This document shows positions 10,078 to 18,764 of a stretch of 39,188 nucleotides of DNA, piece after piece. A model generated the notes under the pieces. It worked only from the letters and a program-made list of their open reading frames with translations, was not told where the DNA came from and did no database searches. The stretch is from Klebsiella pneumoniae. Its GTDB lineage: Bacteria; Pseudomonadota; Gammaproteobacteria; Ga0077536. Positions within the stretch are counted from its first letter, which is position 1; every line of letters starts with the position of its first letter. Position numbers and translations under genes: made by a program. The DNA lies in assembly GCA_945876945.1 (NCBI GenBank), contig CAMCQE010000023.1, positions 1-39,188 on the forward strand, read 5' to 3'.

Positions 10078-10138
10078 AGGCAGTCTCCATCGCTAGGGGA
10101 AGGAATTATCAGCGAAGCTCGCCCGACCGGCGAGGTGT

Positions 10139-11992
10139 TCAGCGGCGGGTGGCGTCGCCAATGGGCGCCGCCCAGGCGTCGCGCACCAGTGCCGGCACCG
10201 AGTGGCCGGTCAGGGCTTGCAGCAAGCTCACCAAGTCGGCGCGCTCTGCGGCGCTCAAGCCCAGCGGCTTCAGCCGCGGATCCAGCCCTTCATTGGCGAT
10301 CCCGCCGGCATTGTAGAAATCGATTACGGCGGCGAGATCGGGCAGGGAGCCGTCGTGCATGAACGGCGCGGTCAGCGCCACGTTGCGCAGGGACGGCGTG
10401 CGAAAACGCCAGCGGTCAGCGGGCTGTTGGGTCACTTCATAACGCCCCAAATCTTGCGCGTTTTCCAGGAGTTCGACCGCGCGGTCGCGGGCGAGTACGG
10501 GCACCTGGGTGCCGGGCGCCAGCGTGACCGGTGCGGTGTGCGCCGGTGTGTGCATCGATTGTGCGAAGCCGACGCCGGTGTTGTGCAGGTCATGGTCGGT
10601 GAATAAGGCGTCGCTCGCGCTAAGCGTGTGGCAACTGCTGCAGGCGGCTTTGCCGGAAAAGAGCGCGAAGCCGCGTTCGGCGGCGGGCGAAAAATCAGGC
10701 TCAGGCCGGCCGGCGCGCCAGCGATCGAAGGGGCTGTCGCCGGCGATCAGGCTCCGCTCGTAGGCGGCAAGCGCCGCTCCAAGCGTCTCCATGCTGGCGG
10801 GCTTGCCGTCAAACGCGGCTTCAAATTGGCCGGCGTAGTCTTTCAGGCCGGTAACTTTCTCCAGCACAAAGCCGATCGACGGATTGCCCATTTCGTTGGC
10901 CGCCAGCAGCGGGGCCCAGACCTGCTGCTCGAGGCGCGACTCTCGACTGTCCACAAACAGCCGGGGCAGCAGGCCTACGTTGAGCAGCGTTGGTGCGTTA
11001 CGTCGCACGGTACGGCCTTCGATGCCAACCGGCGTCGCCAGTTCATTGCTGGTAAAGCCCTGCTCGGGCACATGGCAGCTGGCGCAGGAGAGGGTGTTGT
11101 TATGCGAGAGGCGGCGGTCAAAGAACAGCCGACGGCCCAGCGCGATTTGCGCCGACGTCGGCAGCGGGCCGGGGAGCGCGGGCAAGCCGGCTTCGCCGGC
11201 CTTGAGTCGGGCCCGCAAGTCGAGCGCTTCCGGGCGGCGCGCACCGAGTGCCCGCGACTGGCTGGCATAGGCGTTGGAATCATAGCCGCCGCGCGGGTCA
11301 CCGCTGCCGGTGCTTGCCGCAGGCGAGGCGCTGGCCGATGCCGCGGGGGCGAGCAGCAAGGTTTCGATGTCGGCGCCGACCAGTTTGGAATCCAGAAAGC
11401 CCGAGGTGTATTCATTGCGAATCCGCCCTTGGGGGTCGATCAAAAACACCCGCAGGCTGTGCGCTAATTCGCCGCCTTCGCGCTGCAGATCCTGACGGTA
11501 GCCGCCCAGCAGGGCGCGCATCTCCGCCGGCGCCGCCGCCACGAAGCGCCAATCGAATCCTTGGGGGCGGAAGTGCCGGGCGTAGTCTTCGAGCACCTCG
11601 GGCGTATCGCGGGCAGGGTCAAAGCTCACACTGATAAAGCGCAGTTGCGCCGCCAGATCTTTGCGAGTGGCGAGCCGCTTGGCCGTCTGCGCCAGCGTCA
11701 TGCTCGCCATCGGACACCCCTGCGCATCGCCGCAAAGCGTGTAGATGAAACTCAGCACCACGAGCTTCTGCCCAAACAGGGCCTGCAGGGAGAGCGGCTG
11801 GCGGGATTCGTCCAGCACTTGACCGTCTGGCGCCTGCCGGATCGGGGGTAGCGCGTAGCTGCCGGGCGTTGGCGCATCGAAAACTTTAGCGGGCGCTGGC
11901 GCCTGATGGGCCAGCGCCGGGAGCGTGCCGAAGAAACCGAGGACGGCTGGCAACAGCGCGCGGACCCAGCAGTGCCGCGCCAGCCGTGGCAT
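10139..11992 (-). CDS. SCO copper chaperone fused to di-haem MauG/cytochrome c peroxidase, secreted
   Basis: This 617-residue protein has a signal peptide (about 1-29, ending LPALAHQ). A SCO/SenC thioredoxin-fold domain (about 45-215) carries copper-ligand candidates C87, C93 and H178. An Ala/Ser/Gly linker (about 216-245) leads to a di-haem cytochrome c peroxidase/MauG domain (about 250-605) with two CxxCH sites (C303-H307 and C451-H455). The SCO cysteines are spaced CX5CP instead of the usual CX3CP. The ATG at 11992 is chosen because it starts a good signal peptide, sits one base after the mtoX stop, and has AGGTAAG just upstream. In known methanethiol oxidase loci SCO and MauG are separate neighbours of mtoX. 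The likely role is periplasmic copper delivery and oxidative maturation of MtoX; this is inference. Confidence 0.9.
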   Translation of the reverse strand: MPRLARHCWVRALLPAVLGFFGTLPALAHQAPAPAKVFDAPTPGSYALPPIRQAPDGQVLDESRQPLSLQALFGQKLVVLSFIYTLCGDAQGCPMASMTLAQTAKRLATRKDLAAQLRFISVSFDPARDTPEVLEDYARHFRPQGFDWRFVAAAPAEMRALLGGYRQDLQREGGELAHSLRVFLIDPQGRIRNEYTSGFLDSKLVGADIETLLLAPAASASASPAASTGSGDPRGGYDSNAYASQSRALGARRPEALDLRARLKAGEAGLPALPGPLPTSAQIALGRRLFFDRRLSHNNTLSCASCHVPEQGFTSNELATPVGIEGRTVRRNAPTLLNVGLLPRLFVDSRESRLEQQVWAPLLAANEMGNPSIGFVLEKVTGLKDYAGQFEAAFDGKPASMETLGAALAAYERSLIAGDSPFDRWRAGRPEPDFSPAAERGFALFSGKAACSSCHTLSASDALFTDHDLHNTGVGFAQSMHTPAHTAPVTLAPGTQVPVLARDRAVELLENAQDLGRYEVTQQPADRWRFRTPSLRNVALTAPFMHDGSLPDLAAVIDFYNAGGIANEGLDPRLKPLGLSAAERADLVSLLQALTGHSVPALVRDAWAAPIGDATRR

Positions 11993-11993
11993 C

Positions 11994-13346
11994 TTACCTG
12001 GCCGTCGTCGCGACCTCAGCGGTCGGTGCATCCAGGGCCGATTGCGCATAGATCGAGCGGGCATTCAGCGTCATCTGATGCGGCCGACCCAGCTTCTCTT
12101 TCACGAAGTTCATCTTGATCGCAGGGGTGAGCGCCTTGCCATCCCAGTGGTAGGCCTTGAAGAACTGCAGATCGCCTTCCGGCCCTTCGGTCTTGTCCCA
12201 GTTGGCCAGCAGCGAGGAGGTGAAATACACCCGCTTGCCGTCCCAGCTTTGCGACACCATGTTCACCTGGGCGCCAATGTTCTTTTCGTAAATCTGCTTA
12301 GGCTTGAAGGGATCCGAGATATCGAACAGGCGCGTCATGCCGTCGTTCCAGGTGTTGACCCACAGGCGCGAGTCGTCGGCCGCAATGGACATGTCGACCG
12401 GCAGCGGAATCTTCTTCGGATCGCCAATCGTGGCCACGGCCTGCGCCTGCCACTCACCGGCCTTGTCGCGATGAATCAGCCAGATTTCCGAAGTGAGCGC
12501 GGTGGCGGTCAGGCAGTAGTCGTGTTTTTCATTCCAGGCGCAGCGAATCTCGAGCGGAGCACCGGGCACATCAAAAATCTTCAGCGGCTTTTTGGTGTGC
12601 AGGTCCCACACCGTCACCGTATTGCCAAAACGCTTCATGGCTTCGCCGTCGGCCATCATCTTGCCGAGGTTCATCATGTAGTTGTTCCAGCCGGTGAACG
12701 AGGAGGTGAGCATCACGTTCAAGCGGGGCAGCGCGCGCACGTCGTACCCGTAGCCGTCGGCCAGTTTGCCGGTCTTCACCGCGCCATTGAGGTTGTCGTC
12801 GGTCGGCATCCAGTGGGTGGCGAGATATTCGCCCTCATTGCTGTATTCCACCATGCCGCTGCGGCCACCGTGGTCCTGATTATTGGACAGGCCGGTGATG
12901 AGCATGCGGCCGGGCAGGGCGTAGAAACTGTGCGGGCCCACCACGCCGCCGCTGGTCGCGACGAAGTCGGTAATGGTGTTCACCAGTTTCGGTTTGGCCG
13001 GGTCGGTGTGGACGTCGAAGATGAAGATGTTGCTGCTGTCCAGACCGCCCGCCCACAGAAAGCGGCGGTCGTCGGTGTAGCCCGAGTGATGCGCCTCGTT
13101 GCGCCCGCCCACCGACACGCTGTGGATCATCTTGCCGAAGGTTTTGGAGCCGGGGCGCACGTCGATAGTGACCAGTTTGTCCTGCTCGTCACCCATGCCA
13201 ATCACGCCCAGCGTCCAGATGTACATGAAATCTTCCTGCGTGCTGAGGCGTTTCATATAGGGCGACACGCAGGTTTCGTCGGCGAACGCGGGGGCCACGC
13301 AGAACATGCCCAGCAGGAGGGCGAACAAGCGGGAAGACGGCTTCAT
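11994..13346 (-). CDS. mtoX: SBP56/selenium-binding-protein family, periplasmic methanethiol oxidase
   Basis: This 450-residue protein has a clear signal peptide (22 residues, cut after AFA) and the SBP56/SELENBP1 beta-propeller fold. Landmarks are TCVSPY near the mature N-terminus (C26), a GGRNEAHHSG histidine pair, VGPHSF, and GRPHQM near the C-terminus. Bacterial members (MtoX) are copper enzymes oxidising methanethiol to formaldehyde, sulfide and hydrogen peroxide in the periplasm. The ATG at 13346 has GGAGAA about 9 bases upstream and yields the signal peptide. The longer open frame to 13526 overlaps the transporter gene and is rejected. The one-base gap to the SCO-MauG gene, whose domains match known MtoX maturation partners, strongly supports methanethiol oxidase over a generic selenium-binding role. 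Confidence 0.9.
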   Translation of the reverse strand: MKPSSRLFALLLGMFCVAPAFADETCVSPYMKRLSTQEDFMYIWTLGVIGMGDEQDKLVTIDVRPGSKTFGKMIHSVSVGGRNEAHHSGYTDDRRFLWAGGLDSSNIFIFDVHTDPAKPKLVNTITDFVATSGGVVGPHSFYALPGRMLITGLSNNQDHGGRSGMVEYSNEGEYLATHWMPTDDNLNGAVKTGKLADGYGYDVRALPRLNVMLTSSFTGWNNYMMNLGKMMADGEAMKRFGNTVTVWDLHTKKPLKIFDVPGAPLEIRCAWNEKHDYCLTATALTSEIWLIHRDKAGEWQAQAVATIGDPKKIPLPVDMSIAADDSRLWVNTWNDGMTRLFDISDPFKPKQIYEKNIGAQVNMVSQSWDGKRVYFTSSLLANWDKTEGPEGDLQFFKAYHWDGKALTPAIKMNFVKEKLGRPHQMTLNARSIYAQSALDAPTAEVATTAR

Positions 13347-13378
13347 GCGATTAATTCTCCGTGTAATGACGAGAGGTA

Positions 13379-15862
13379 TTAGTGGAACGGCTTCCACATC
13401 AGGATGAGTTTGGGCATCAAGGTTAGCGCACCGAGTATGGCGACCGTCATGGCCACCGTGGTTAGTACGCCAAAAATGATACTGGGCACAAAATTCGAGA
13501 GCACCAGAATCGAGAAACCAAAGCACACCACCAGCGTCGTGTAGAACCCGGCCTTGGCGATGTTCGAGTGACAGTAGTACATGGTCTCAACGCCATCGCG
13601 GATTCGCGCGAACTCCACCCCGTAGCGATACAGGTAGTGGATGCAATCTTCCACCGCGATGCCAATCGTGAGTGAAGCCACCATGATCGTCATCATGTCG
13701 AGTGGAATGCCCATCCAGCCCATGAAGCCCAATACGCCGGCGGCCGCGATGATATTGGGGATAACGCCAATGAGCGCCGCTTTGAAGGAGCGGAACAGCA
13801 CCCAGAGAATGCCCAGCACGCCGAGGATTGACCAGCCGATCGACTGAATCTGGGAGGAATACAGGCTCTGCAACATGTTGTTGTAGAGCACCAGCAGGCC
13901 CACCATTTCAAACTCTTCGGGCTTCAGACCGACGTCGTGCATGAGGCCTGTGCGAATTGCTTCGAGCAGCGCCTGCCGATGCAGATTGGGCTGCGAGTCG
14001 AGAATGCGCAGCGAGATGCGCGCTTCGTCCGCCTCGATCGAAATATAGGGCGAGATCATCTCGTCCTTCAGATTGTCCGGCAGCTGCTTGTAGATGACGT
14101 TGAGTTCAAACGGATTGAATTCGCGGCCTTTGTTCAAGTCTTCAGCCACCCGCACCATTGACGCCAGCGAGGTGACTTTGCCGACGCCCGGGATGGTCTC
14201 GAGATAGTCGTGAACCTGCTTGATGCGCGCGACTTTCTCCGGCGTAAACCAGTAGTCGGATTTCTGCGACGTGGTGTCGTCAAACATCGCCGCGAGTTCC
14301 GCATCTTCGCCGTCGGGTGTGGTCGTGGGCGGGGCCGCGGTTTCTTTGGGAAATTTGAGAATGATGTCGATCGGCGTGGTGCCGCCGAGGGTTTCGTCAA
14401 CCTGCTTCAAACCCTGATAAATCTCGGTGGATTGCTTGAAGTAATTGATGAAACTGTTTTCCACCTGGAGCTTCAAGGTGCCCCAGACGCCGAGCACCGC
14501 AATCAGCGCGGTGGCGGCCAATACCAGCGTGCCGTGGCGGTCGGTAAAACGGGCGAGGCTCGCCGTGAAGCTCGCATTGCCCTCATCACTGACCTTGAGC
14601 GGTCTTTTGTTCATCAGCAGCATCACGCTGGGGATGAAGGTGAAGAGCACCACGAACACCACGACCAGACTCAGCGACATCATCCAGCCAAAATCGATGA
14701 TGGGCTTGATGTCACTGGTCACTAGCGAAAAGAAGCCCACGATGGAGGTGAGGTTGGTGTACAGACAGGGTTTGGCCATGTTGTGCGCCATCATGCGCAC
14801 GAGTTCGAACTGTGAGTGCTCCGGGTGCTCCCGATAGAGCTCCATGTAATGAACGATGAGATGGATGTTGATCGAAATCGTGAGAATCAGCGTGAGCGCG
14901 ATGAAGTTCGAGGAGATGACCGTTAACTCCCAACCCAGCAGTCCGAGCATGCCCAGAATCACTACCGTGCAATAAATGCAGGTCGCGAGCGGAATCAGCA
15001 CCCAGCGCAATTCGCGGAACAGGTAGCCCAGCATGCAGATGGCGAGCAGCAGCGCGCCGATACCGAACACCATGATGTCGCTGCGGACAAACGAAATCAG
15101 GTCGTTGGTGATCATTGGCAGGCCGCCGAGATGGATTCTGGCCTCGCCTTTGAAACTGGCCAGCACCTCGCGCAGTTGTTCGATCGCCGTGCGATTCACG
15201 TCCTCTTGCGTCCGCTTGCCTGTCTGATAGGCCGGCTCTACCACGGCGAGGCGGGCGGCCTCTTCCCCGGTTAGCGTGCCCCTGGCGCGCTTGAACACCA
15301 GATCGCCACGCTCGATGGCCAGCTGTCGGAACTCGGGATGGTCCCGCAGCATGACGCGGATTGCCGTCGTGCGCCCGTCGTCGCTCAACACCACTTTGCG
15401 GTAGAGCGGGCTGGTGAGCAGTTCCTCTTTGGCCTTGGCCAAATCGACGTCGGGCGATTCGAGCGTGCGGTAGTTGGTGGACGCTTCAGAGAGACTTGTC
15501 TCCTGATTTTTAACCAGCGGCACGTCCAGAATGCTGAGGACCGAATCGACTTCCGACAGCCCCTTCAGGCGCTCGCGAATGGCGGCTACCAGCTGGCGGG
15601 ATTCGGGGTCGAAGAGATCGGCCTTGGGCGTCACCGTCACAAACAGGAAGTCGCGGGTGGGATAGCGCTTGGTGCTATCCCGCCAGGCCTGAAAGTCGCT
15701 GTCGTTGTCGAGCAGGAGCGAATCCGCCGACGCGTCGATGCGAAATTTGCTGAGGCCGAGACTGAACACCACCAGCAATAGCCCCAACAGGCCCAGAGTG
15801 AGGCGGGGGAAGGCCAAAACGGTTCGGTCGTAAACAGAAGAGAAGGCTCGCAGCATCGTCAT
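13379..15862 (-). CDS. RND superfamily (MMPL-type) inner-membrane transporter
   Basis: This 827-residue exporter-like protein has the duplicated RND plan. One N-terminal helix is followed by a large periplasmic loop and a cluster of about five helices. The layout repeats in the second half, and the final helices read GALTLMPKLILMWKP. Length and layout match the predicted-exporter/MMPL family, which moves lipids, hopanoids or hydrophobic compounds; the cargo is unknown. Its stop is 32 bases before the mtoX start and all genes run the same way, so it probably heads the transporter-mtoX-SCO/MauG transcript. Start 15862 (ATG ACG ATG) is chosen over 15898 because the extra residues lack family character; 15856 is also possible. 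No membrane-fusion or outer-membrane partner gene is nearby. Confidence 0.88.
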   Translation of the reverse strand: MTMLRAFSSVYDRTVLAFPRLTLGLLGLLLVVFSLGLSKFRIDASADSLLLDNDSDFQAWRDSTKRYPTRDFLFVTVTPKADLFDPESRQLVAAIRERLKGLSEVDSVLSILDVPLVKNQETSLSEASTNYRTLESPDVDLAKAKEELLTSPLYRKVVLSDDGRTTAIRVMLRDHPEFRQLAIERGDLVFKRARGTLTGEEAARLAVVEPAYQTGKRTQEDVNRTAIEQLREVLASFKGEARIHLGGLPMITNDLISFVRSDIMVFGIGALLLAICMLGYLFRELRWVLIPLATCIYCTVVILGMLGLLGWELTVISSNFIALTLILTISINIHLIVHYMELYREHPEHSQFELVRMMAHNMAKPCLYTNLTSIVGFFSLVTSDIKPIIDFGWMMSLSLVVVFVVLFTFIPSVMLLMNKRPLKVSDEGNASFTASLARFTDRHGTLVLAATALIAVLGVWGTLKLQVENSFINYFKQSTEIYQGLKQVDETLGGTTPIDIILKFPKETAAPPTTTPDGEDAELAAMFDDTTSQKSDYWFTPEKVARIKQVHDYLETIPGVGKVTSLASMVRVAEDLNKGREFNPFELNVIYKQLPDNLKDEMISPYISIEADEARISLRILDSQPNLHRQALLEAIRTGLMHDVGLKPEEFEMVGLLVLYNNMLQSLYSSQIQSIGWSILGVLGILWVLFRSFKAALIGVIPNIIAAAGVLGFMGWMGIPLDMMTIMVASLTIGIAVEDCIHYLYRYGVEFARIRDGVETMYYCHSNIAKAGFYTTLVVCFGFSILVLSNFVPSIIFGVLTTVAMTVAILGALTLMPKLILMWKPFH

Positions 15863-15931
15863 TCGGCATCTTTGAAAGGTGGGTGAGAACGGCCGCATTG
15901 TAAGCCGCGAGCGGGGTTTCGCCGAGAAATT

Positions 15932-15957
15932 CCTGCCGGCCGATGAAAGCCGGCAGG
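15932..15957 (-). terminator. Hairpin terminator after htpX
   Basis: A perfect 9-bp GC-rich stem (15932-15940 with 15949-15957, 8-base loop) lies 7 bases past the htpX stop. On the minus strand it is followed by a short AATTTC stretch rather than a full T tract. It sits between htpX and the transporter gene and probably ends or attenuates htpX transcription. Confidence 0.55.
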
Positions 15958-15964
15958 TGAGGAC

Positions 15965-16828
15965 TCAGCCGCTGCGCCGTAAGGCGTCGATGCGCTGCTC
16001 CAGCGGGGGATGGGTGGCAAAGAGATGACCCAGACCGCCCAGCAGATTGCCGCTGATGCCGAAGGCCGCGATGTTGCCCGGCAACTGCGGCGCATGCGCG
16101 AGCTGTAAGCGCTCGAGGGCGGAAATCATCTTCTGGCGGCCGGCCAGATGTGCGCCGCCCGCATCCGCGCGGAACTCGCGTTGCCGGCTGAACCAGCACA
16201 CGACTATCGACGCCAATACCCCGAGCACCGCCTGCGCCAGCATGTAGCCCACGTAGTAGCCCATGCCGTGGCCACCGCCTTCGCGTTCGTTGCCGCGATC
16301 CAGTGCACTCGCAATCACCGAAGCAAACACCATCACAAAGGTGTTTACCACGCCCTGGATCAGCGTGAGCGTGACCATGTCCCCGTTGGCCACGTGGCTG
16401 ATTTCGTGGCCCAGCACGGCTTCGGCCTCGTCCTGATTCATGTGTTGGAGCAGGCCGGTGCTCACCGCCACCAGCGCGTTATTACGATCGGCGCCGGTGG
16501 CGAAGGCGTTAGGTTCAGGAGAATCGAAAATCGCCACCTCTGGGAGACCGATGCCGGCCTTCTCGGCCTGGCGGCGCACGGTATCGACCAGCCACCGCTC
16601 GGTGGCGCTGCGGGGGTCAGTAATGATCTCGGCGCCGACGGAGCGCAGCGCCATCGATTTCGACATCAGCAAGGAAATAAACGAGCCACCCATCCCGATG
16701 ATGGCAGTCATCGCGAGCCAGGGCAGCATACTCATGCCCGGACGATTGAAGCCGAGTACGGTCAGGACGACAGACAGGACCAACACCACGGCGGCGTTGG
16801 TCGCCAGAAAGAGGAACATTCGGTTCAT
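15965..16828 (-). CDS. htpX: Membrane zinc metalloprotease HtpX
   Basis: This 287-residue M48B protease has two N-terminal membrane helices (about 5-27 and 35-55), the zinc motif HEISH (H141, E142, H145), two further hydrophobic segments (about 155-180 and 190-215) and the downstream EFRADAGG motif carrying the third ligand Glu. HtpX degrades damaged membrane proteins alongside FtsH, its active site facing the cytoplasm. Length matches E. coli HtpX (293). The ATG at 16828 has GGAGACC about 9 bases upstream. It is divergent from the phosphatase gene; in many bacteria htpX is under envelope or heat stress control, but no clear heat-shock promoter is visible in the 105-base gap. Confidence 0.95.
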   Translation of the reverse strand: MNRMFLFLATNAAVVLVLSVVLTVLGFNRPGMSMLPWLAMTAIIGMGGSFISLLMSKSMALRSVGAEIITDPRSATERWLVDTVRRQAEKAGIGLPEVAIFDSPEPNAFATGADRNNALVAVSTGLLQHMNQDEAEAVLGHEISHVANGDMVTLTLIQGVVNTFVMVFASVIASALDRGNEREGGGHGMGYYVGYMLAQAVLGVLASIVVCWFSRQREFRADAGGAHLAGRQKMISALERLQLAHAPQLPGNIAAFGISGNLLGGLGHLFATHPPLEQRIDALRRSG

Positions 16829-16933
16829 CGGGACAAGGTCTCCATGCGCTTGGTTTGAGGCTGCCGCATTGTACTCAGCGACAACGCGGTGTCATGATTC
16901 GGCCATCCCCGCCATTGTGCTAACGGCCGCTTC

Positions 16934-17734
16934 ATGGACTCCCAATCGGTGCAAGAGTTTCAGGATTTCATGCCCGAGTTGGCCCGGGTTGCCGCCGAGG
17001 TGGTGCTGCCCCGCTTTCGGCAACCCCTGCCGGTCACGGATAAAGGCGGCTTGCGCTTTGATCCCGTCACCGAAGCCGACCGCGATGCCGAGCGCGAACT
17101 CCGCGCGGCAATTCTCCAACGCTATCCCGATCACAGCATCCTTGGCGAAGAGTTCGGCGAGCACCTCGGCACGAGCCCTTATCGCTGGGTCATCGACCCC
17201 ATTGATGGCACCCGCGCTTTCATCAGCGGCGCGCCGACCTGGGGCACCCTGATCGCGCTATGCGAGCACAATGTGCCGGTGCTCGGCATGATGAGTCAGC
17301 CCTTTGTTGGCGAGATTTTTCTGGGCGGCGGCGAGGCGGCGTGGCTGCTTCGGGCCGGCACGCGCAGCCGTTTGCAGGTGCGAACGGGCGTGGCGCTGGC
17401 GCAGGCGTCGGTGTTTGCCACGACCCCCGAGATGTTTTCTGTTGCTGAATTAGCCGCTTTCGAGCGCGTCTCGCAGGCCGCGCGACTGACCCGCTTTGGT
17501 ATCGACTGCTATGCCTACTGCCTGCTCGCGGCAGGGCATGTCGATCTGGTCATTGAAGCAGGGCTCGGCTTCTACGACATCGCCCCCCTGATGCCTATCG
17601 TAGAGGCGGCGGGTGGGGTGGTGACCGACTGGCGCGGGGCCCCGGTACGGCGCGGCGGGCGCGTGATCGCCGCTGCGAGTCCGACGCTCCACGCGCAGGC
17701 GCTGGCCTTGCTCAACGCCGGCCTCGATGACTGA
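16934..17734 (+). CDS. Inositol-monophosphatase family phosphatase, histidinol-phosphatase (HisN)-like
   Basis: This 266-residue Mg-dependent phosphatase shows all IMPase motifs: GEEFG (E72/E73), WVIDPIDGT (D88, D91), and the third metal motif FYDIAPLMPIVEAAGG, with Phe where many members have Trp. Within the family the sequence most resembles HisN-type histidinol-phosphate phosphatases (last-but-one step of histidine synthesis), but inositol or other sugar phosphates cannot be excluded. No other his gene is nearby. The ribosome site is weak (TAACGG). Its last 8 bases overlap the next gene, so translation is probably coupled. Confidence 0.85.
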   Translation: MDSQSVQEFQDFMPELARVAAEVVLPRFRQPLPVTDKGGLRFDPVTEADRDAERELRAAILQRYPDHSILGEEFGEHLGTSPYRWVIDPIDGTRAFISGAPTWGTLIALCEHNVPVLGMMSQPFVGEIFLGGGEAAWLLRAGTRSRLQVRTGVALAQASVFATTPEMFSVAELAAFERVSQAARLTRFGIDCYAYCLLAAGHVDLVIEAGLGFYDIAPLMPIVEAAGGVVTDWRGAPVRRGGRVIAAASPTLHAQALALLNAGLDD

Positions 17735-18764
17735 AACGCTTCGCGTCACGTCGCGAATTACCGTCTGCGTCGGGCGCTTGCAGCCCCTGCAGCACCGTCA
17801 TCTCGAACTTCTCAATACCGCGCTGGCCACCGCCGACTGCGTGATGCTCATCCTGGGTGGGGCCGCACAGTCTCCCGACACCCTTAATCCCTGGTCGACC
17901 GCCGAGCGCCTCCACATGCTGGGTTTGGCCGGCCTTGATTCGCGCGTCATTGCGCTGCCGCTCGCCGACTGCTGGTATGACGACGCACGTTGGGCCGCCG
18001 CGGTGCGGAGTCTGGTGGCGGCGGAATGCCTCGCCCGGGGGCTCAATCTCGCGACGGCGCACTGCTCGCTGCTGGGACTGGAGCGCGCGGAGGCCGCCTG
18101 TTACGCGCCCTTGTTTCCCGACTGGGCGGTCCTCCCTGCGCCGACCGCGCCCCGCTTTGAATCCGAACTGAGCGAACGTTTGCTGGAAGCGAGCCCTGAC
18201 GCGCTGACGGACCTGCTGGAGGCTTACGTGCCAGCGGCCGTGCACGCATTCATTCGTGAGGGTTTGGACCAGGCCGCCGGGGAGGAACAGCGGGCCGAGC
18301 AGGCGTATATCGCGAACTATCGGCGCGCCTGGCAGAGCGCACCGTTCCCGCCGGTGTTTGTCACCGTCGATACCCTGGCCCTCTGGCGCGATCAGATTTT
18401 GCTGGTGGAGCGCGGGCGGCGACCCGGGCTTGGTCTTCTGGCGTTACCCGGCGGCTTTCTAGACCCCGGTGAGTCGCTGCTGGCCGCTGCGCGGCGCGAG
18501 TTGGCCGAGGAGACCGGTCTCGATCTCAACGCCGCCCTGCAACCCACTGCCGTGCGGGTCTTTGACCATCCCCTGCGGTCGCGGCGAGGACGCACCATCA
18601 CCCACGTGTTCGCCTTTGATCTCAGCGCATGGCCGGCGCCACCGCAGGTGGCGGGCGGTGACGATGCGCGCGATGCGCGGTGGTTTTCGCTGGCTACGCT
18701 CAAGCCCGAGCGCTTTTTTGAAGACCACTATGCCATCTTGCAGGTGATGCGGGGCTTGGACTGA
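17727..18764 (+). CDS. Fused NMN-adenylyltransferase-like / Nudix hydrolase protein with degraded adenylyltransferase site
   Basis: This 345-residue fusion pairs a nucleotidyltransferase-type N-terminal half (about 10-190) with a Nudix hydrolase (about 205-340). The Nudix box is intact: GGFLDPGE followed by RRELAEETGLDL, with the catalytic glutamates. Bifunctional NadM-type proteins join NMN adenylyltransferase to an ADP-ribose pyrophosphatase. Here the nucleotide-binding motif expected as GRFxPxHxGH reads GRLQPLQHRH: the first His is Q22, and the glycine is Arg. The expected SxTxxR motif near residues 155-165 is not recognisable. The adenylyltransferase half may therefore be inactive or altered, while the Nudix half looks functional. 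The start overlaps the preceding gene by 8 bases, and the following gene begins one base after its stop. Confidence 0.82.
   Translation: MTETLRVTSRITVCVGRLQPLQHRHLELLNTALATADCVMLILGGAAQSPDTLNPWSTAERLHMLGLAGLDSRVIALPLADCWYDDARWAAAVRSLVAAECLARGLNLATAHCSLLGLERAEAACYAPLFPDWAVLPAPTAPRFESELSERLLEASPDALTDLLEAYVPAAVHAFIREGLDQAAGEEQRAEQAYIANYRRAWQSAPFPPVFVTVDTLALWRDQILLVERGRRPGLGLLALPGGFLDPGESLLAAARRELAEETGLDLNAALQPTAVRVFDHPLRSRRGRTITHVFAFDLSAWPAPPQVAGGDDARDARWFSLATLKPERFFEDHYAILQVMRGLD

Noticed and set aside
11925-13382. 485-residue plus-strand open frame
   Set aside because: It lies exactly opposite mtoX, which has a signal peptide and clear SBP56 motifs. The plus reading is His/Val/Gly-rich without any domain.
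13347-13526. 60-residue N-terminal extension of mtoX
   Set aside because: It overlaps the transporter gene and would bury the signal peptide; ATG 13346 has a good ribosome site.
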